64,000 nt of DNA from Roseimicrobium sp. ORNL1. GTDB taxonomy: Bacteria; Verrucomicrobiota; Verrucomicrobiia; Verrucomicrobiales; Verrucomicrobiaceae. The position numbers and the translations under genes are program-made. Positions 24,229-33,612 of this stretch are shown here, one piece after another. The DNA lies in contig NZ_CP049143.1 in assembly GCF_011044495.1 (NCBI RefSeq), positions 5,146,001-5,210,000 on the forward strand. Reading direction: 5' to 3'. The notes beneath the pieces are model-generated. The model had not been told where the DNA came from. It saw only the letters and a list, made by a program, of their open reading frames with translations, and did no database searches. The stretch's first letter is position 1; each line of letters opens with the position of its first letter.

Positions 24229-25476
24229 GTGAGTCGTCCCGTTATTCGAGTAGAGCGCCTGTCCAAGTGTTACAGGCTCGGAGAAGTCAGCACCGGCACT
24301 CTGGTGCATGATGCCAACCGCTGGTGGCACCGGGTTCGAGGAAAGCCGGATCCCTATACCAAGATCGGGAGCCAAAATCACAACAAGACCGCCATCACGG
24401 ACATCGATCTCTGGGCGCTGAATGATGTGAACTTCGAGGTCAAGCAAGGCGAGATCGTCGGCATCCTGGGGCGCAATGGCGCGGGCAAAAGCACCTTGCT
24501 CAAGATTCTCTCGCGCATCACCACCCCCACTGAGGGTGTCGCCAAGGTCAGAGGCCGCCTCGCCAGCCTGCTGGAAGTCGGCACCGGCTTTCACCCGGAA
24601 CTGACCGGAAGGGAGAACATCTTCCTGAATGGAGCCATACTCGGCATGACGCACGCCGAGGTGGCTGCGAAGTTCGATGAGATCGCGGCCTTCGCCGGAG
24701 TGGAGAAGTTCCTCGATACCCCGGTCAAGCGGTACAGCTCCGGCATGTACGTGCGGCTGGCCTTCTCAGTAGCCGCCCACCTTGAACCGGATGTGCTCGT
24801 AGTGGATGAAGTGCTGGCCGTAGGTGACGCGGACTTCCAGAAGCGCTGTATCGACCGCATGGATGCCGTCGCAAAGACAGGGCGCACGGTGCTCTTCGTA
24901 AGCCACAACCTCGGAGCGGTGGAGGCCCTGTGCAATACGGTGATCCGCTTGTCCGGTGGGAAGCTCGCGGCTCACAGCCATGATGTCTCTGGGGAAATCT
25001 CACGCTATCTTGCCGCGAGCGACAGGGATAGTGGCACGAACCTTCCCCTGGCCTTTTCTCACGAGATCACCCTCACGAAGTTCGAGGCAGCACCCAGCCA
25101 GGTGCGCCAGGGGAAGTCGGTGAAGATTGACGTGACGCTGGAATCCAATCGCGCGACCCGGCTCACGGATTGCGCGCTGATCATCCTGGATCTCAAAGGC
25201 ACACGCATCGCCGTGGTGGATCCGCGTATGGATGGAACCATTCCCACGAAGCTCTCCGAGGGCAGTTACCACCTCACCTTTGACATCAAGTCCGTCCCCC
25301 TCGTGCCGGGGACCTACAAGGTCGGGCTCTATGTCGTGGCAGACATGACACGGCATAGCGTCATGGGTCTGGTGGAAGTCACCGTGCTCGAAGACTCCGT
25401 CAGCAACTTCGTCCCCTACCCCGTGGAACACCGCGGCCTGGTGAACCTGGACTTCGAAGTCCACCAGGGTCAATAG
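24229..25476 (+). CDS. wzt: Polysaccharide ABC exporter ATPase, Wzt type (copy 2)
   Basis: 415 residues from a GTG start. Walker A GRNGAGKST (81-89), YSSGMY signature, and Walker B VLVVDEVLAVGD. The N-terminal segment TGTLVHDANRW and PDPYTKIG closely parallels copy 1, as do GTGFHPELTG and NIFLNGA, so the ATPase domains are paralogues. The C-terminal domain (about 270-415) is beta-rich with ITLTKFEAAPSQVRQGKSV, a typical Wzt_C sandwich start, and differs from copy 1. Different binding domains would let the single permease handle glycans with different ends. It sits between two FkbM genes. Confidence 0.88.
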   Translation: MSRPVIRVERLSKCYRLGEVSTGTLVHDANRWWHRVRGKPDPYTKIGSQNHNKTAITDIDLWALNDVNFEVKQGEIVGILGRNGAGKSTLLKILSRITTPTEGVAKVRGRLASLLEVGTGFHPELTGRENIFLNGAILGMTHAEVAAKFDEIAAFAGVEKFLDTPVKRYSSGMYVRLAFSVAAHLEPDVLVVDEVLAVGDADFQKRCIDRMDAVAKTGRTVLFVSHNLGAVEALCNTVIRLSGGKLAAHSHDVSGEISRYLAASDRDSGTNLPLAFSHEITLTKFEAAPSQVRQGKSVKIDVTLESNRATRLTDCALIILDLKGTRIAVVDPRMDGTIPTKLSEGSYHLTFDIKSVPLVPGTYKVGLYVVADMTRHSVMGLVEVTVLEDSVSNFVPYPVEHRGLVNLDFEVHQGQ

Positions 25477-25493
25477 CCCGCGCCTCAAGCCTC

Positions 25494-26294
25494 ATGCAAC
25501 GAATCAAGGATTACATCGCCATCCTTCGCCTCCGGGTGAAAGGATACTTCCCCTACTTTGGAGCGAAGATATTCAGCCCTCCGAGCAGCATTCTCTTCCG
25601 GCGCGTCCGGAGGGAGGGCGTGTTTGAGCGCGTTGTGGCGCAGCGCATGCAGCACTTGGCAAAGTCGGACACCTGGTTCTTCGACATCGGAGCGAATCTC
25701 GGGCTCATGTCCGTGCCCGTGCTGGCAAACAATCCCAAAGTGAAGGCGGTTTCCATCGAGCCTTCGCCGAACTCATTTCCGTACCTGAGCAAAACCCGCG
25801 AGGCCTCGGCTTTCCGGGACAGATGGAATGTGGTGTCGAAGGCCGTGAGCAATACCAAGGGCAAGGTGGACTTCGTCCTCGCCGATTCCGGCAACAGCGC
25901 CTTCGAAGGCATGAAGAACACCGGCCGGGTGGACATGAGCCGTACCATCTCCGTCGAGACGAGCCCGCTCGACGATATCTGGGCGGAGTTTGGACGTCCC
26001 GATGTGTCTCTCATCAAGATCGATGTGGAGGGCGCTGAATGCCTGGTGCTCCAGGGTGCTGAGGCACTGCTCAAGCAATGCCGCCCGACGATCATCCTGG
26101 AGTGGACCCCGGCAAACCTGGGCGCCTATGGCGTGGCCGTCGAGGACCTGCTGACCTTTGCCTCCGAACGCGGCTATCGCGTGTTCGACCTCGATAACAT
26201 CCTGCCCATTCAGGAGGCTGAACACCTGCGCATGCTCTGCCAACTCAGGCAGGAAAACTTCATTCTTGTCCCCCTCGATCTCCCATCTCGATAA
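25494..26294 (+). CDS. FkbM family methyltransferase (2)
   Basis: 266 residues. Motif I is FFDIGANLGLMSVPVL, followed by SIEPSPNSFPYLSKT and SLIKIDVEGAECLVLQGAEA, the FkbM D-V-E-G-E signature. The start lies 17 bases after the second wzt, so the two are likely co-transcribed. It probably methylates a sugar of the exported polymer; the position cannot be inferred. The N-terminal 50 residues are basic and may contact membrane or lipid-linked substrate. Confidence 0.83.
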   Translation: MQRIKDYIAILRLRVKGYFPYFGAKIFSPPSSILFRRVRREGVFERVVAQRMQHLAKSDTWFFDIGANLGLMSVPVLANNPKVKAVSIEPSPNSFPYLSKTREASAFRDRWNVVSKAVSNTKGKVDFVLADSGNSAFEGMKNTGRVDMSRTISVETSPLDDIWAEFGRPDVSLIKIDVEGAECLVLQGAEALLKQCRPTIILEWTPANLGAYGVAVEDLLTFASERGYRVFDLDNILPIQEAEHLRMLCQLRQENFILVPLDLPSR

Positions 26295-26311
26295 GACCCA
26301 CAACCCACACC

Positions 26312-27076
26312 ATGAAATCTCTCTTCTTGAAAGTAGCGAAGCGCGTGGCGCCCAAGTTTGGCCTGCGGGTCACGGAGTCCTCCGATCCGAGGAACTTTTT
26401 CCACGCGTTTTTCTATCTGCGTCATACCGGATGCCGCCTTGAGCACCTGGCGAGTCTGCGGTTGCCCGTTCGTGGGCAGCGCGTGCTGGAAGTCGGCGCC
26501 GGCATTGGAGATCACTCGCGCTACTACCGCGATCGCGGCTGCCAGATTACGATCACGGAGCCGCGCGAAGACAATCTTGCCCTCCTGCGATACCGCTTCC
26601 CTGACGCAGACATTCGCAAGCACGACCTCGAAGCCCCAGGACCGGAACTGGACAATGAAACCTTCGACATCACCCACTGCTACGGAACCCTGTATCACCT
26701 GGGAAATCCCGAGGCCACGCTTGAGTATCTGGCCAAGCTGACGCGCGGCATGCTCCTTCTGGAAACCTGCGTTTCGTTCGGCGACAAACTGGAGATCAAC
26801 CTCGTTCCCGAAAACCTTGCAGACCCCACGCAGGCGACGTCGGGATCCGGCTGCAGGCCGACGCGGCCCTGGCTCTTTGAGCAACTGAAGAAGTCCTTCC
26901 CCTACGTGTACGTGCCGGTGACCCAGCCGAATCATCCGGAGTTTCCCACGGACTGGACCCGTCCGGAGTTGCACACGGCGCCGCTCACCCGCGCCATCTT
27001 CATTGCCTCAAGAACTCCGCTGACGAATGACCAGCTCACGACCAGCCTGCCCCCGGTGCAAGAGAAGCATCCCTGA
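26312..27076 (+). CDS. Class I SAM-dependent methyltransferase
   Basis: 254 residues. Motif I is VLEVGAGIGDHSRYY, with ITEPREDNLALLRYRF, FDITHCYGTLYHLGNPE and MLLLETCV after it. This is a class I fold without the FkbM D-V-E-G motif. It follows the FkbM gene by 17 bases. The C-terminal part (about 165-230) contains SGCRPTRPWLFEQLKKSFPY, a substrate-side region seen in sugar-type methyltransferases. Substrate unknown. Confidence 0.78.
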   Translation: MKSLFLKVAKRVAPKFGLRVTESSDPRNFFHAFFYLRHTGCRLEHLASLRLPVRGQRVLEVGAGIGDHSRYYRDRGCQITITEPREDNLALLRYRFPDADIRKHDLEAPGPELDNETFDITHCYGTLYHLGNPEATLEYLAKLTRGMLLLETCVSFGDKLEINLVPENLADPTQATSGSGCRPTRPWLFEQLKKSFPYVYVPVTQPNHPEFPTDWTRPELHTAPLTRAIFIASRTPLTNDQLTTSLPPVQEKHP

Positions 27077-27107
27077 TAAGAGCCGCACCGGCGAAAGGTA
27101 ACTGCTC

Positions 27108-29552
27108 ATGGTCGAGTCTCCCGTAATGCCGGGTCTTCACACAACTTCGGTCACCAACTCGAAGCATCCGTCCACCACGCCGCGGATCTCTGTGATCCTG
27201 CCGACGCGCAATGCACGGAGCTTTCTCAGCGAGCGGATTCAAAGCATCCTCAAGCAAACGGTCACTGACTGGGAGCTTGTTGCCTGTGACAGTCACTCGG
27301 AAGACGGGACCTGGGAGTATCTCGAATCCTTTGCCGGCGATTCACGAGTGCACCTTCATCGGATACCGGTGGAGGGTTTGTATGCGGGCTGGAATGATTG
27401 TCTCAAGCGCGCCACTGGCGAGTACATCTACATCGCCACGGCGGACGACACCATGGATGCGGATTGCCTTGAAAAGCTTTCGCGCGCCCTGGATGAGAAT
27501 CCCAATGCGGACCTCGCACTCTGCCCCGTCGGTTGGATTGACGAGGAGGGCAATGCCATTTCGGGAAGCCAGCGGGAGATACACCGGTTTCTCGATGCCC
27601 ACCTGAGCGAAGGCCGGACCCGGATTTCGAAGGAATCGATGTTCCTCATGCTGGCCAGCTTTTCCTGGGGCGTGGGGAGTGTGACGGGCCTGCTGTTCCG
27701 CCGCAGTCTATTGAAACGCACGGGCATGTTTCCGACCGACCTGGCATTCCTCGGAGATGCCGAGTGGTCTTTGAGAGCGAGTCTGGCCACGGACGTCATC
27801 TGGGTCGGGAATACCAAAGCCACCTGGCGCGTGCACCCCACCCAGGCGTCCAAGAAATTCTCCCTGCAAGAAGCGTGGCACTTCAGGGAAGCGCTGAGAA
27901 GGGTACTGGATGACCCAAAATCCCCCATCCCTGTCAGTTGGAAAGAAGTGCATGATTGGCGAAAGCTATTGCTTCGTCCGCGCACCTTGCAGGCGGAAAT
28001 GTGCACCAACCTGACACGGGCAAACATCATCAATCATCGAAAGCGTGCACTCCAGTGGTGCATCGATGCCTGGCGGGTCTCGCCCGGCATTCTCTTCCGC
28101 CGCATGGTCACGGGCTTCGGCATTGGCTCGGACTGGTCTCGCCCAGCCTCATCCATCTTTGAGGAATGGCTGGGCATCTTCAATCCTTCATGGCCTCCCG
28201 TGCGCCTGCATACGGACAGAGTCCCGACGCATGCTGCACGCAGAACCATCAACGCTCCTTCGCAAACAAAAGCGGAAGTGGCAACGAACAGCGCGGAAGA
28301 CCAAGCTTCTCCTTCCGGATCCAGTGTCCGGAAAGCCACGCACTTGCTGCTGATATCCACCGACTTCCAGGATGGAGGGGGAGGGCATCTGTGTCTGCTG
28401 CGTCACGCCAAACGATTGAATGCCTCAGGCATTCCCACCAGCCTCCTGACGCAGGAACTGCATCGCGAGCGCGTGAAGCACAAGTTCTTTGGGAAGTCCG
28501 ACTTCGATGCCGTGTACCTGATCCCGCGGCGCAGATGGTTCTGGCCTCCGATGTTCTACCGGCTCCCGTGGACCATCGCGCTCAGGAGATTTCTCATCGT
28601 CCTGGACGGCGTCATGACCATCCTCCGCGCCAGGCCAAATGGCATCCTCATGGCCTTCAATGGGAGTAGCCTCTCACTCTGGTCCCGGCTGGCAAACAAG
28701 CTGCGCATCCCCACGGGCGTCATCGTCTACGATCTTCGTGAGTTGTGGGCCGAGTCCCCTCAAGAACGAAGGAAGATGCAGGCGGATACGCGTGGCACGC
28801 TGAAGCGTGCTTCCGTGCTGTGGTTTGTTTGCGAAGAACTGCAGGAGGAATACCTGCGACGCGTGCCCGATCTTGACCCTGCTCTCTGCCGCATCCTGCC
28901 CCCCATTCCGGGCCGCATCCAGGTGCCACCACCCCAGTGGCGGGAGGAGTTTAGCGAAAGCACGACCATCACCTTCGCCGGTGGTCTGAAGTCCTCGAAC
29001 CACGATGTCTTCCGCGCCCTGATGTCCGAAATGCGAGAGTCCAATGGTCGTCTCGTGATCATCACTCAAGAGAAGAGACTCGCATCGCTGGAGCAGGAAC
29101 TGGGCGACTATCGCGACGTATTGGAGTTGCGCGCCATCCCGGAAAATCCTCCGGATGGCATCAAGTGGGCCGCAGCAAACTCCACCTGCCTGCTCGTACA
29201 TTACAGTTTTGATACCGCAGCGGAGGAGCTTTCCCTGACAAGCTTCCCCAGCAAGCTGCTGGAGTACTCTCACCTCGGTCTGCCCATCCTGATTGCCGCG
29301 CCTGCGAATACAACGGTGGGCAAGTGGGCGCAGAGAGTCGACTGGCCGCTGTGGCTTGACTCCCTGGAGCCCGCGAAGATACAGGACGCGCTGGAGCGTC
29401 TGAAGCACGAGGACTTCTGGCACTTCTGTGTCCACAAGAGTCGTGAATATGCCGAGGGCGATTTCTGTCCGGATGTGATTCACGAAAACTTCACGGCGGA
29501 CATCTGTGAAATGTTGGGCAAGCCTGCAGGTTCTCTTGGGCGCAGTGCCTGA
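27108..29552 (+). CDS. Fused GT2-GT4 glycosyltransferase
   Basis: 814 residues. The N-terminal domain (about 20-280) is GT2: ISVILPTRNARSFLSERI, VACDSHSEDGTWEYL, IATADDTMD. After a linker (about 380-415) rich in Ser, Ala and Thr, a GT4-like domain starts at LLLISTDFQDGGGGHLCLL, with IVYDLRELWAESPQE in the middle and SFPSKLLEYSHLGLPILIAAP as the late donor-site segment. In that segment the usual E-x7-E pattern is not clearly kept. Two glycosyltransferase folds in one chain suggest coupled addition of two sugars. AAAGG about 11 bases before the ATG is a weak ribosome binding site. Confidence 0.82.
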   Translation: MVESPVMPGLHTTSVTNSKHPSTTPRISVILPTRNARSFLSERIQSILKQTVTDWELVACDSHSEDGTWEYLESFAGDSRVHLHRIPVEGLYAGWNDCLKRATGEYIYIATADDTMDADCLEKLSRALDENPNADLALCPVGWIDEEGNAISGSQREIHRFLDAHLSEGRTRISKESMFLMLASFSWGVGSVTGLLFRRSLLKRTGMFPTDLAFLGDAEWSLRASLATDVIWVGNTKATWRVHPTQASKKFSLQEAWHFREALRRVLDDPKSPIPVSWKEVHDWRKLLLRPRTLQAEMCTNLTRANIINHRKRALQWCIDAWRVSPGILFRRMVTGFGIGSDWSRPASSIFEEWLGIFNPSWPPVRLHTDRVPTHAARRTINAPSQTKAEVATNSAEDQASPSGSSVRKATHLLLISTDFQDGGGGHLCLLRHAKRLNASGIPTSLLTQELHRERVKHKFFGKSDFDAVYLIPRRRWFWPPMFYRLPWTIALRRFLIVLDGVMTILRARPNGILMAFNGSSLSLWSRLANKLRIPTGVIVYDLRELWAESPQERRKMQADTRGTLKRASVLWFVCEELQEEYLRRVPDLDPALCRILPPIPGRIQVPPPQWREEFSESTTITFAGGLKSSNHDVFRALMSEMRESNGRLVIITQEKRLASLEQELGDYRDVLELRAIPENPPDGIKWAAANSTCLLVHYSFDTAAEELSLTSFPSKLLEYSHLGLPILIAAPANTTVGKWAQRVDWPLWLDSLEPAKIQDALERLKHEDFWHFCVHKSREYAEGDFCPDVIHENFTADICEMLGKPAGSLGRSA

Positions 29553-29590
29553 GCTACTGCGGGATATCGAGTAAGAGTACTCCGTCAACG

Positions 29591-30739
29591 ATGGGTCACT
29601 TCCGATTGCTGCTCGCCCTCCTGGTGGTGGTGGCACACACCATACCTCCCGGTACGCTTACCGTGATTCATGGTGAGGTGGCGGTGAGACTCTTCTTCGC
29701 GGTGTCAGGCTTCTACATGGCCATGATCCTGGCGGAAAAATATCGTGCCGGTCACCCTGGCCGCCTGTGGCTCTTCTATTCCAACCGCGCACTGCGCATC
29801 CTTCCGCAGCTGTGGATGGCGATCCTGGCGGAAGTGGCCCTCGCCTTTATCCTTCTCGGGTTTGGTTCCCTTCCCGAGGGTCACTGGCTGACGGATCTCC
29901 GCAGACTATTTCATGAGGGGCATCTGGGCCTGCTGACGGCATACATCACTGCGCAGCTTTCCGGATTCGGAGTGGACTGCTTCTTTCTCTTCTCCCTCTC
30001 TCCGGATCTCATCCCCTCACTCTATGCCGGCAAGATGGAGGGATTCATTCGCGGCTGGAGGCCGCTGCCCCTGGCGCATGCATGGAGCATCTCATGCGAG
30101 TTGTGCTTTTACGTCGCGGCTCCGTTTCTGACTCGCTTGCGCAGTTGGGGTCTTGCTCTTGTCATCCTCGGAAGCGCACTGCTTCTCATGGCACTGCCCA
30201 GGCTGACGTCCCCTTCCTTCGCCTCGGTCGCGGGTAGTTTTTGGTTTCCGATGCAATTCGGCTACTTCGTCCTCGGGATTCTTTCTTACCGCGTGTACGA
30301 TAAGGTAAGGACGTTTACTCCTTCGACTGGTCTGAACGGGGTACGCATTGGCATTGTTGCCGCTCTTGGGCTGTCGATGGTGTTCTATACTCCGCTGGCA
30401 GCTTTGAGCCATACGCTGAGCCAAATATTGCTTTACGGACTCGCAGCACTTGCGATTCCCGTTCTTTTTCAATGGAGCGTACGGTCGAAATGGGACCGCT
30501 CCGTGGGAGAGTTGTCATACCCCGTATATTTGGTGCACATTACGGTCAAAACGGCGCTGCTTGCTCCCTGGATCAACGCCCTCTTTGGCGGCGCGTTTCA
30601 AAACCCTTTCGTTTACATGCTGACCACCATGACCATTTCATGCGGACTGAGCTGGGTCATGCTTCGTCTCATTGATCTCCCCATCAATCAATGGCGACAA
30701 TCCCGGGTGCTCAAGGCCTATGCCCGGCGGAGCGGCTAG
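29591..30739 (+). CDS. Acyltransferase 3 family membrane protein (OafA-like)
   Basis: 382 residues with about ten hydrophobic segments. The opening LLLALLVVVAHTIPP contains the His of the family motif, and FFAVSGFYMAMILAEKY and FYSNRALRILPQLW follow as in PF01757. These enzymes put acetyl or other acyl groups on sugars across the inner membrane. There is no SGNH extension. Here it would O-acylate the polysaccharide. It starts 38 bases after the fused glycosyltransferase. The 3' third (about 30230-30620) looks AT-richer than the surrounding genes. Confidence 0.82.
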   Translation: MGHFRLLLALLVVVAHTIPPGTLTVIHGEVAVRLFFAVSGFYMAMILAEKYRAGHPGRLWLFYSNRALRILPQLWMAILAEVALAFILLGFGSLPEGHWLTDLRRLFHEGHLGLLTAYITAQLSGFGVDCFFLFSLSPDLIPSLYAGKMEGFIRGWRPLPLAHAWSISCELCFYVAAPFLTRLRSWGLALVILGSALLLMALPRLTSPSFASVAGSFWFPMQFGYFVLGILSYRVYDKVRTFTPSTGLNGVRIGIVAALGLSMVFYTPLAALSHTLSQILLYGLAALAIPVLFQWSVRSKWDRSVGELSYPVYLVHITVKTALLAPWINALFGGAFQNPFVYMLTTMTISCGLSWVMLRLIDLPINQWRQSRVLKAYARRSG

Positions 30740-30797
30740 GGATTCATTGCCAAGTCCTACCCACCACTTGCACCAACACACAACATCACAACCACAG

Positions 30798-31820
30798 ATG
30801 CTGACCAACCCGGTCAGGTTGTGTTTCCGTTCCAAACGCCTGCCCGCGCTGGCAAAGTTCTACCAGTACGTCTACCATCGCAGGCGCCGTTCCCATCTTG
30901 GCATTGCAATGGACTTTGTTCTGCGCCGGGTTTATGCGGCGACGCTAGCGATGCATCGTCGTCCGGCGCTTGGATCGTTCGACTACCTGCCCGGCGACAA
31001 GTCGATTGAGATACAATTCGATGCGAGGAACACCCAGTTCCACGCCATCTACCTGCCGAAGTTCGCCGAAGGCTACGAACCGGAAACCTCAGTGCTGCTG
31101 GATGCCTTTCTTCAAGACACCGGTGTCTTGTGGGACATTGGCAGCAACTGGGGATACTTCCCGCTGTATGCCTGCGCACGACCCGAGTTCACTGGCGAAG
31201 TGCAGGCGTTCGAGCCCACGCCTGCAACGTTCCGCGACCTGGCATCCGTGGTGGAACAAGCAGGTCTGAGCAAACGTGTGCATTGTCACCAAGTCGCCCT
31301 CGGTGATGTGAATGGCACCTCGTGTATGGCGGTACCGGATGGTATTCACAGCGGACTGGCGTCACTCGATGACAGTGCTTCAGGCGAACGCGTGAAGGTG
31401 ATGACCGCGGATTCGATGGACCTGCCAGATCCAACGGTCATCAAACTCGATGTGGAAGGTCATGAGGCCGCTGTATTGAAGGGAGCACAAGAAGTGCTCA
31501 AGCGCGCGAAGCCCGTGGTCATCATGGAAAGCTGGTCGGCAAATTCGGTGGAGAGTCTCGAGCCTCTTCGTTTGCTTGAGGGGCTGGGCTATCAACTTTA
31601 TCTGCCGGCATGGGCCTTTGAGAAAGATGGAGTGAGATGCCTGATGCAGACCTCCAAGCTTCCTTCCGACTACCAGAGACTGGGACTTGTCCTTGTGCCC
31701 ATGCCCTCCGAGGAGCGAAACCTGAGGCGCGAGTACGCCAATCTGCTCGCCCTTCCCGCTTCGTATGAAACCGTGACGTCACGTGGTGCGCGGTTGCCAG
31801 AAGAGCATTTGGTGGGATGA
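30798..31820 (+). CDS. FkbM family methyltransferase (3)
   Basis: 340 residues from MLTNPVRLCF; an earlier in-frame start at 30672 would overlap the acyltransferase gene and adds only non-conserved sequence. The basic N-terminus (KFYQYVYHRRRRSH) may be membrane-proximal. Motif I is VLWDIGSNWGYFPLYACA, then QAFEPTPATFRDL and VIKLDVEGHEAAVLKGAQEV. The gene end overlaps the next start by 4 bases (ATGA), so translation is coupled to the GT9-like gene. Confidence 0.83.
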   Translation: MLTNPVRLCFRSKRLPALAKFYQYVYHRRRRSHLGIAMDFVLRRVYAATLAMHRRPALGSFDYLPGDKSIEIQFDARNTQFHAIYLPKFAEGYEPETSVLLDAFLQDTGVLWDIGSNWGYFPLYACARPEFTGEVQAFEPTPATFRDLASVVEQAGLSKRVHCHQVALGDVNGTSCMAVPDGIHSGLASLDDSASGERVKVMTADSMDLPDPTVIKLDVEGHEAAVLKGAQEVLKRAKPVVIMESWSANSVESLEPLRLLEGLGYQLYLPAWAFEKDGVRCLMQTSKLPSDYQRLGLVLVPMPSEERNLRREYANLLALPASYETVTSRGARLPEEHLVG

Positions 31821-32716
31821 CCCTGCTTTCAAAAATCCGCACGCTCACCCGGCGCCGGCGTACTGAACTAAGCTGGGCGCTGCGTCTGAAGATGCCCCCC
31901 TGGCGGCGCGCCTCTTTGGACGTCTGGTCCGTGGCGGGTGGTCTCGGTGACGAGTTGATGGCGCTCTCTGTAGTTCAGGCTGCGGCGCGCAAAGCACCCT
32001 CGTGCAAGATCACTTTTCATGCGCGGCACACGTCCGTCATGCCGGCTTCCACGGAGGGCCTGACGATTGTGCCGTACCAAAAGGAGGGCGTGCTTCCAGG
32101 GGGCATCGGGCTGATGTATCTGCAGCGTCACCGGTTTTCCATCATCGAACAGATGGCCTTGCAGCTGGGCCTGCGGGTGAGCGAGCATACGACCACGCTA
32201 CCCCGCCGACCTCCGGAGGAGTTGCCTTCATCGTTTCCGAAAGACACGCCAGCAGTCGTGATCCAGACGGTGGCAAGCGCGTGGACTCCGAACAAGCAGT
32301 GGCCCAAGGAGCACTGGAAGCAAATGATTGAGCTGCTGGATCCGGGCGTGGCAGTGGTGGAGGTCGGCACTGAGACCGTGTTTGACCAGCCGCCTGTGCA
32401 TCCTCGTTTCCAATCGCTCGTGGGAAAGACCACCATGCCCCAATTCGCCGCCTGCATTCAGGAGGCTGCGGTGTTTGTCGGACCTCCGTCTGGTGGCATG
32501 CACGTGGCTCATGCCTACAAGGTGCCATCGGTCGTCATCATCGGCGGCTATGAAGGGACCTATCCCTATCCTCTTGCCCGGCAGTTTGATTCGACCGTCC
32601 CGTGTGCCCCATGCTGGCTGCGAGTCGACTGCCCGTATGACAAGAAGTGCCTCCGGCAAATCACCCCGGCCATGGTTCGGGACGCCATCAAGCAGACTCT
32701 AGAAACCGCCTCATGA
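31817..32716 (+). CDS. GT9-like glycosyltransferase (heptosyltransferase superfamily)
   Basis: 299 residues, a little short for GT9. DVWSVAGGLGDELMALSVVQ is the first loop, ITFHARH follows, and the second domain has VIQTVASAWTPNKQWPKEHW, TTMPQFAACIQEAAVFVGPPSGGMHVA and CAPCWLRVDCPYDKKCL, which match the order of GT9 proteins. The four-Cys cluster near the end (C..C.....C....C) is shared by many GT9 proteins. It is coupled by 4-base overlaps to FkbM genes on both sides. Confidence 0.75.
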   Translation: MTLLSKIRTLTRRRRTELSWALRLKMPPWRRASLDVWSVAGGLGDELMALSVVQAAARKAPSCKITFHARHTSVMPASTEGLTIVPYQKEGVLPGGIGLMYLQRHRFSIIEQMALQLGLRVSEHTTTLPRRPPEELPSSFPKDTPAVVIQTVASAWTPNKQWPKEHWKQMIELLDPGVAVVEVGTETVFDQPPVHPRFQSLVGKTTMPQFAACIQEAAVFVGPPSGGMHVAHAYKVPSVVIIGGYEGTYPYPLARQFDSTVPCAPCWLRVDCPYDKKCLRQITPAMVRDAIKQTLETAS

Positions 32717-33564
32717 TCCGTTTCCTGCGACAACCCATCGAACTCAAGCGCGCACTCGGGACCATCTGGGCGTTCCCCTTCCCTGCCGAACTCCGCCGCG
32801 AGATGTGCAAGGAGTACGTGCATCTGTTCACGTTGGGCTGGGTGGACAAGTCTCGCAAGACGGCTCGTCTGGCAGGCAAAGAAGTCAGCTACTGCACCGT
32901 GGAGACGCTGAAGTATCTGTTCTATGAGATCTTCATGCGCCAGAGCTACTACTTCAAAGCGCATCGTGAAGATCCCGTCATTCTCGACTGCGGCAGCAAC
33001 ATCGGGATGTCCGTCCTCTACTTCAAGTCGCTCTATCCGAAGGCACGCATCACCGCCTTCGAACCCCAGCCCACCGCCTTCCACTGCCTGCAGGAAACCA
33101 TCCAGCGCAACCAGCTCGCGGATGTGACCGCCCATGCCAAGGCCCTGGCCAATGAAACGGGAGAGATCGCCTTCTACACCAAGGATGAAAGCCCCGGCTC
33201 GCTCCTCGCCAGCCGCATGAAGGAGCGCACCTCCGAGCGCTGCCAGATGGTGTCGGCAACAAAGCTCTCGGAGTATATCACCGGTCCGGTGGACTTCATG
33301 AAGCTCGACATCGAAGGAGGCGAGCAGGACGTGCTCATCGATCTCGTGGAGTCTGGAAAGATCCAGTTCATCGAGCAGATGGCGATTGAGTATCACCATC
33401 ACATCATTCCTGAACAGGACACGCTCACCTCCTTTTTGAGCCTGCTGGAATCCTCGGGATTCGGCTATCAAATCGAAGGGAAGCTGCAGCGACCCTTCCG
33501 CCGGGGCCATTTCCAGGATGTCTGCATCTATGCCTACCGAAAGGGCGAGGCCCGTACGGCCTGA
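32713..33564 (+). CDS. FkbM family methyltransferase (4)
   Basis: 283 residues from MIRFLRQPIELKR; the ATG overlaps the previous TGA. Motif I is VILDCGSNIGMSVLYFKSLY, with ITAFEPQPTAFHCLQ and FMKLDIEGGEQDVLIDL, the FkbM signature. The N-terminal 70 residues are helical. The C-terminal part (EYHHHIIPEQDTLTSFLSLLE) is common in this subfamily. Probably an O-methyltransferase of the same glycan pathway. Confidence 0.84.
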   Translation: MIRFLRQPIELKRALGTIWAFPFPAELRREMCKEYVHLFTLGWVDKSRKTARLAGKEVSYCTVETLKYLFYEIFMRQSYYFKAHREDPVILDCGSNIGMSVLYFKSLYPKARITAFEPQPTAFHCLQETIQRNQLADVTAHAKALANETGEIAFYTKDESPGSLLASRMKERTSERCQMVSATKLSEYITGPVDFMKLDIEGGEQDVLIDLVESGKIQFIEQMAIEYHHHIIPEQDTLTSFLSLLESSGFGYQIEGKLQRPFRRGHFQDVCIYAYRKGEARTA

Positions 33565-33612
33565 GAGTAGAAATGCACCGCTGTCTGCCAACTGTGCCGT
33601 CATACCACTGCC

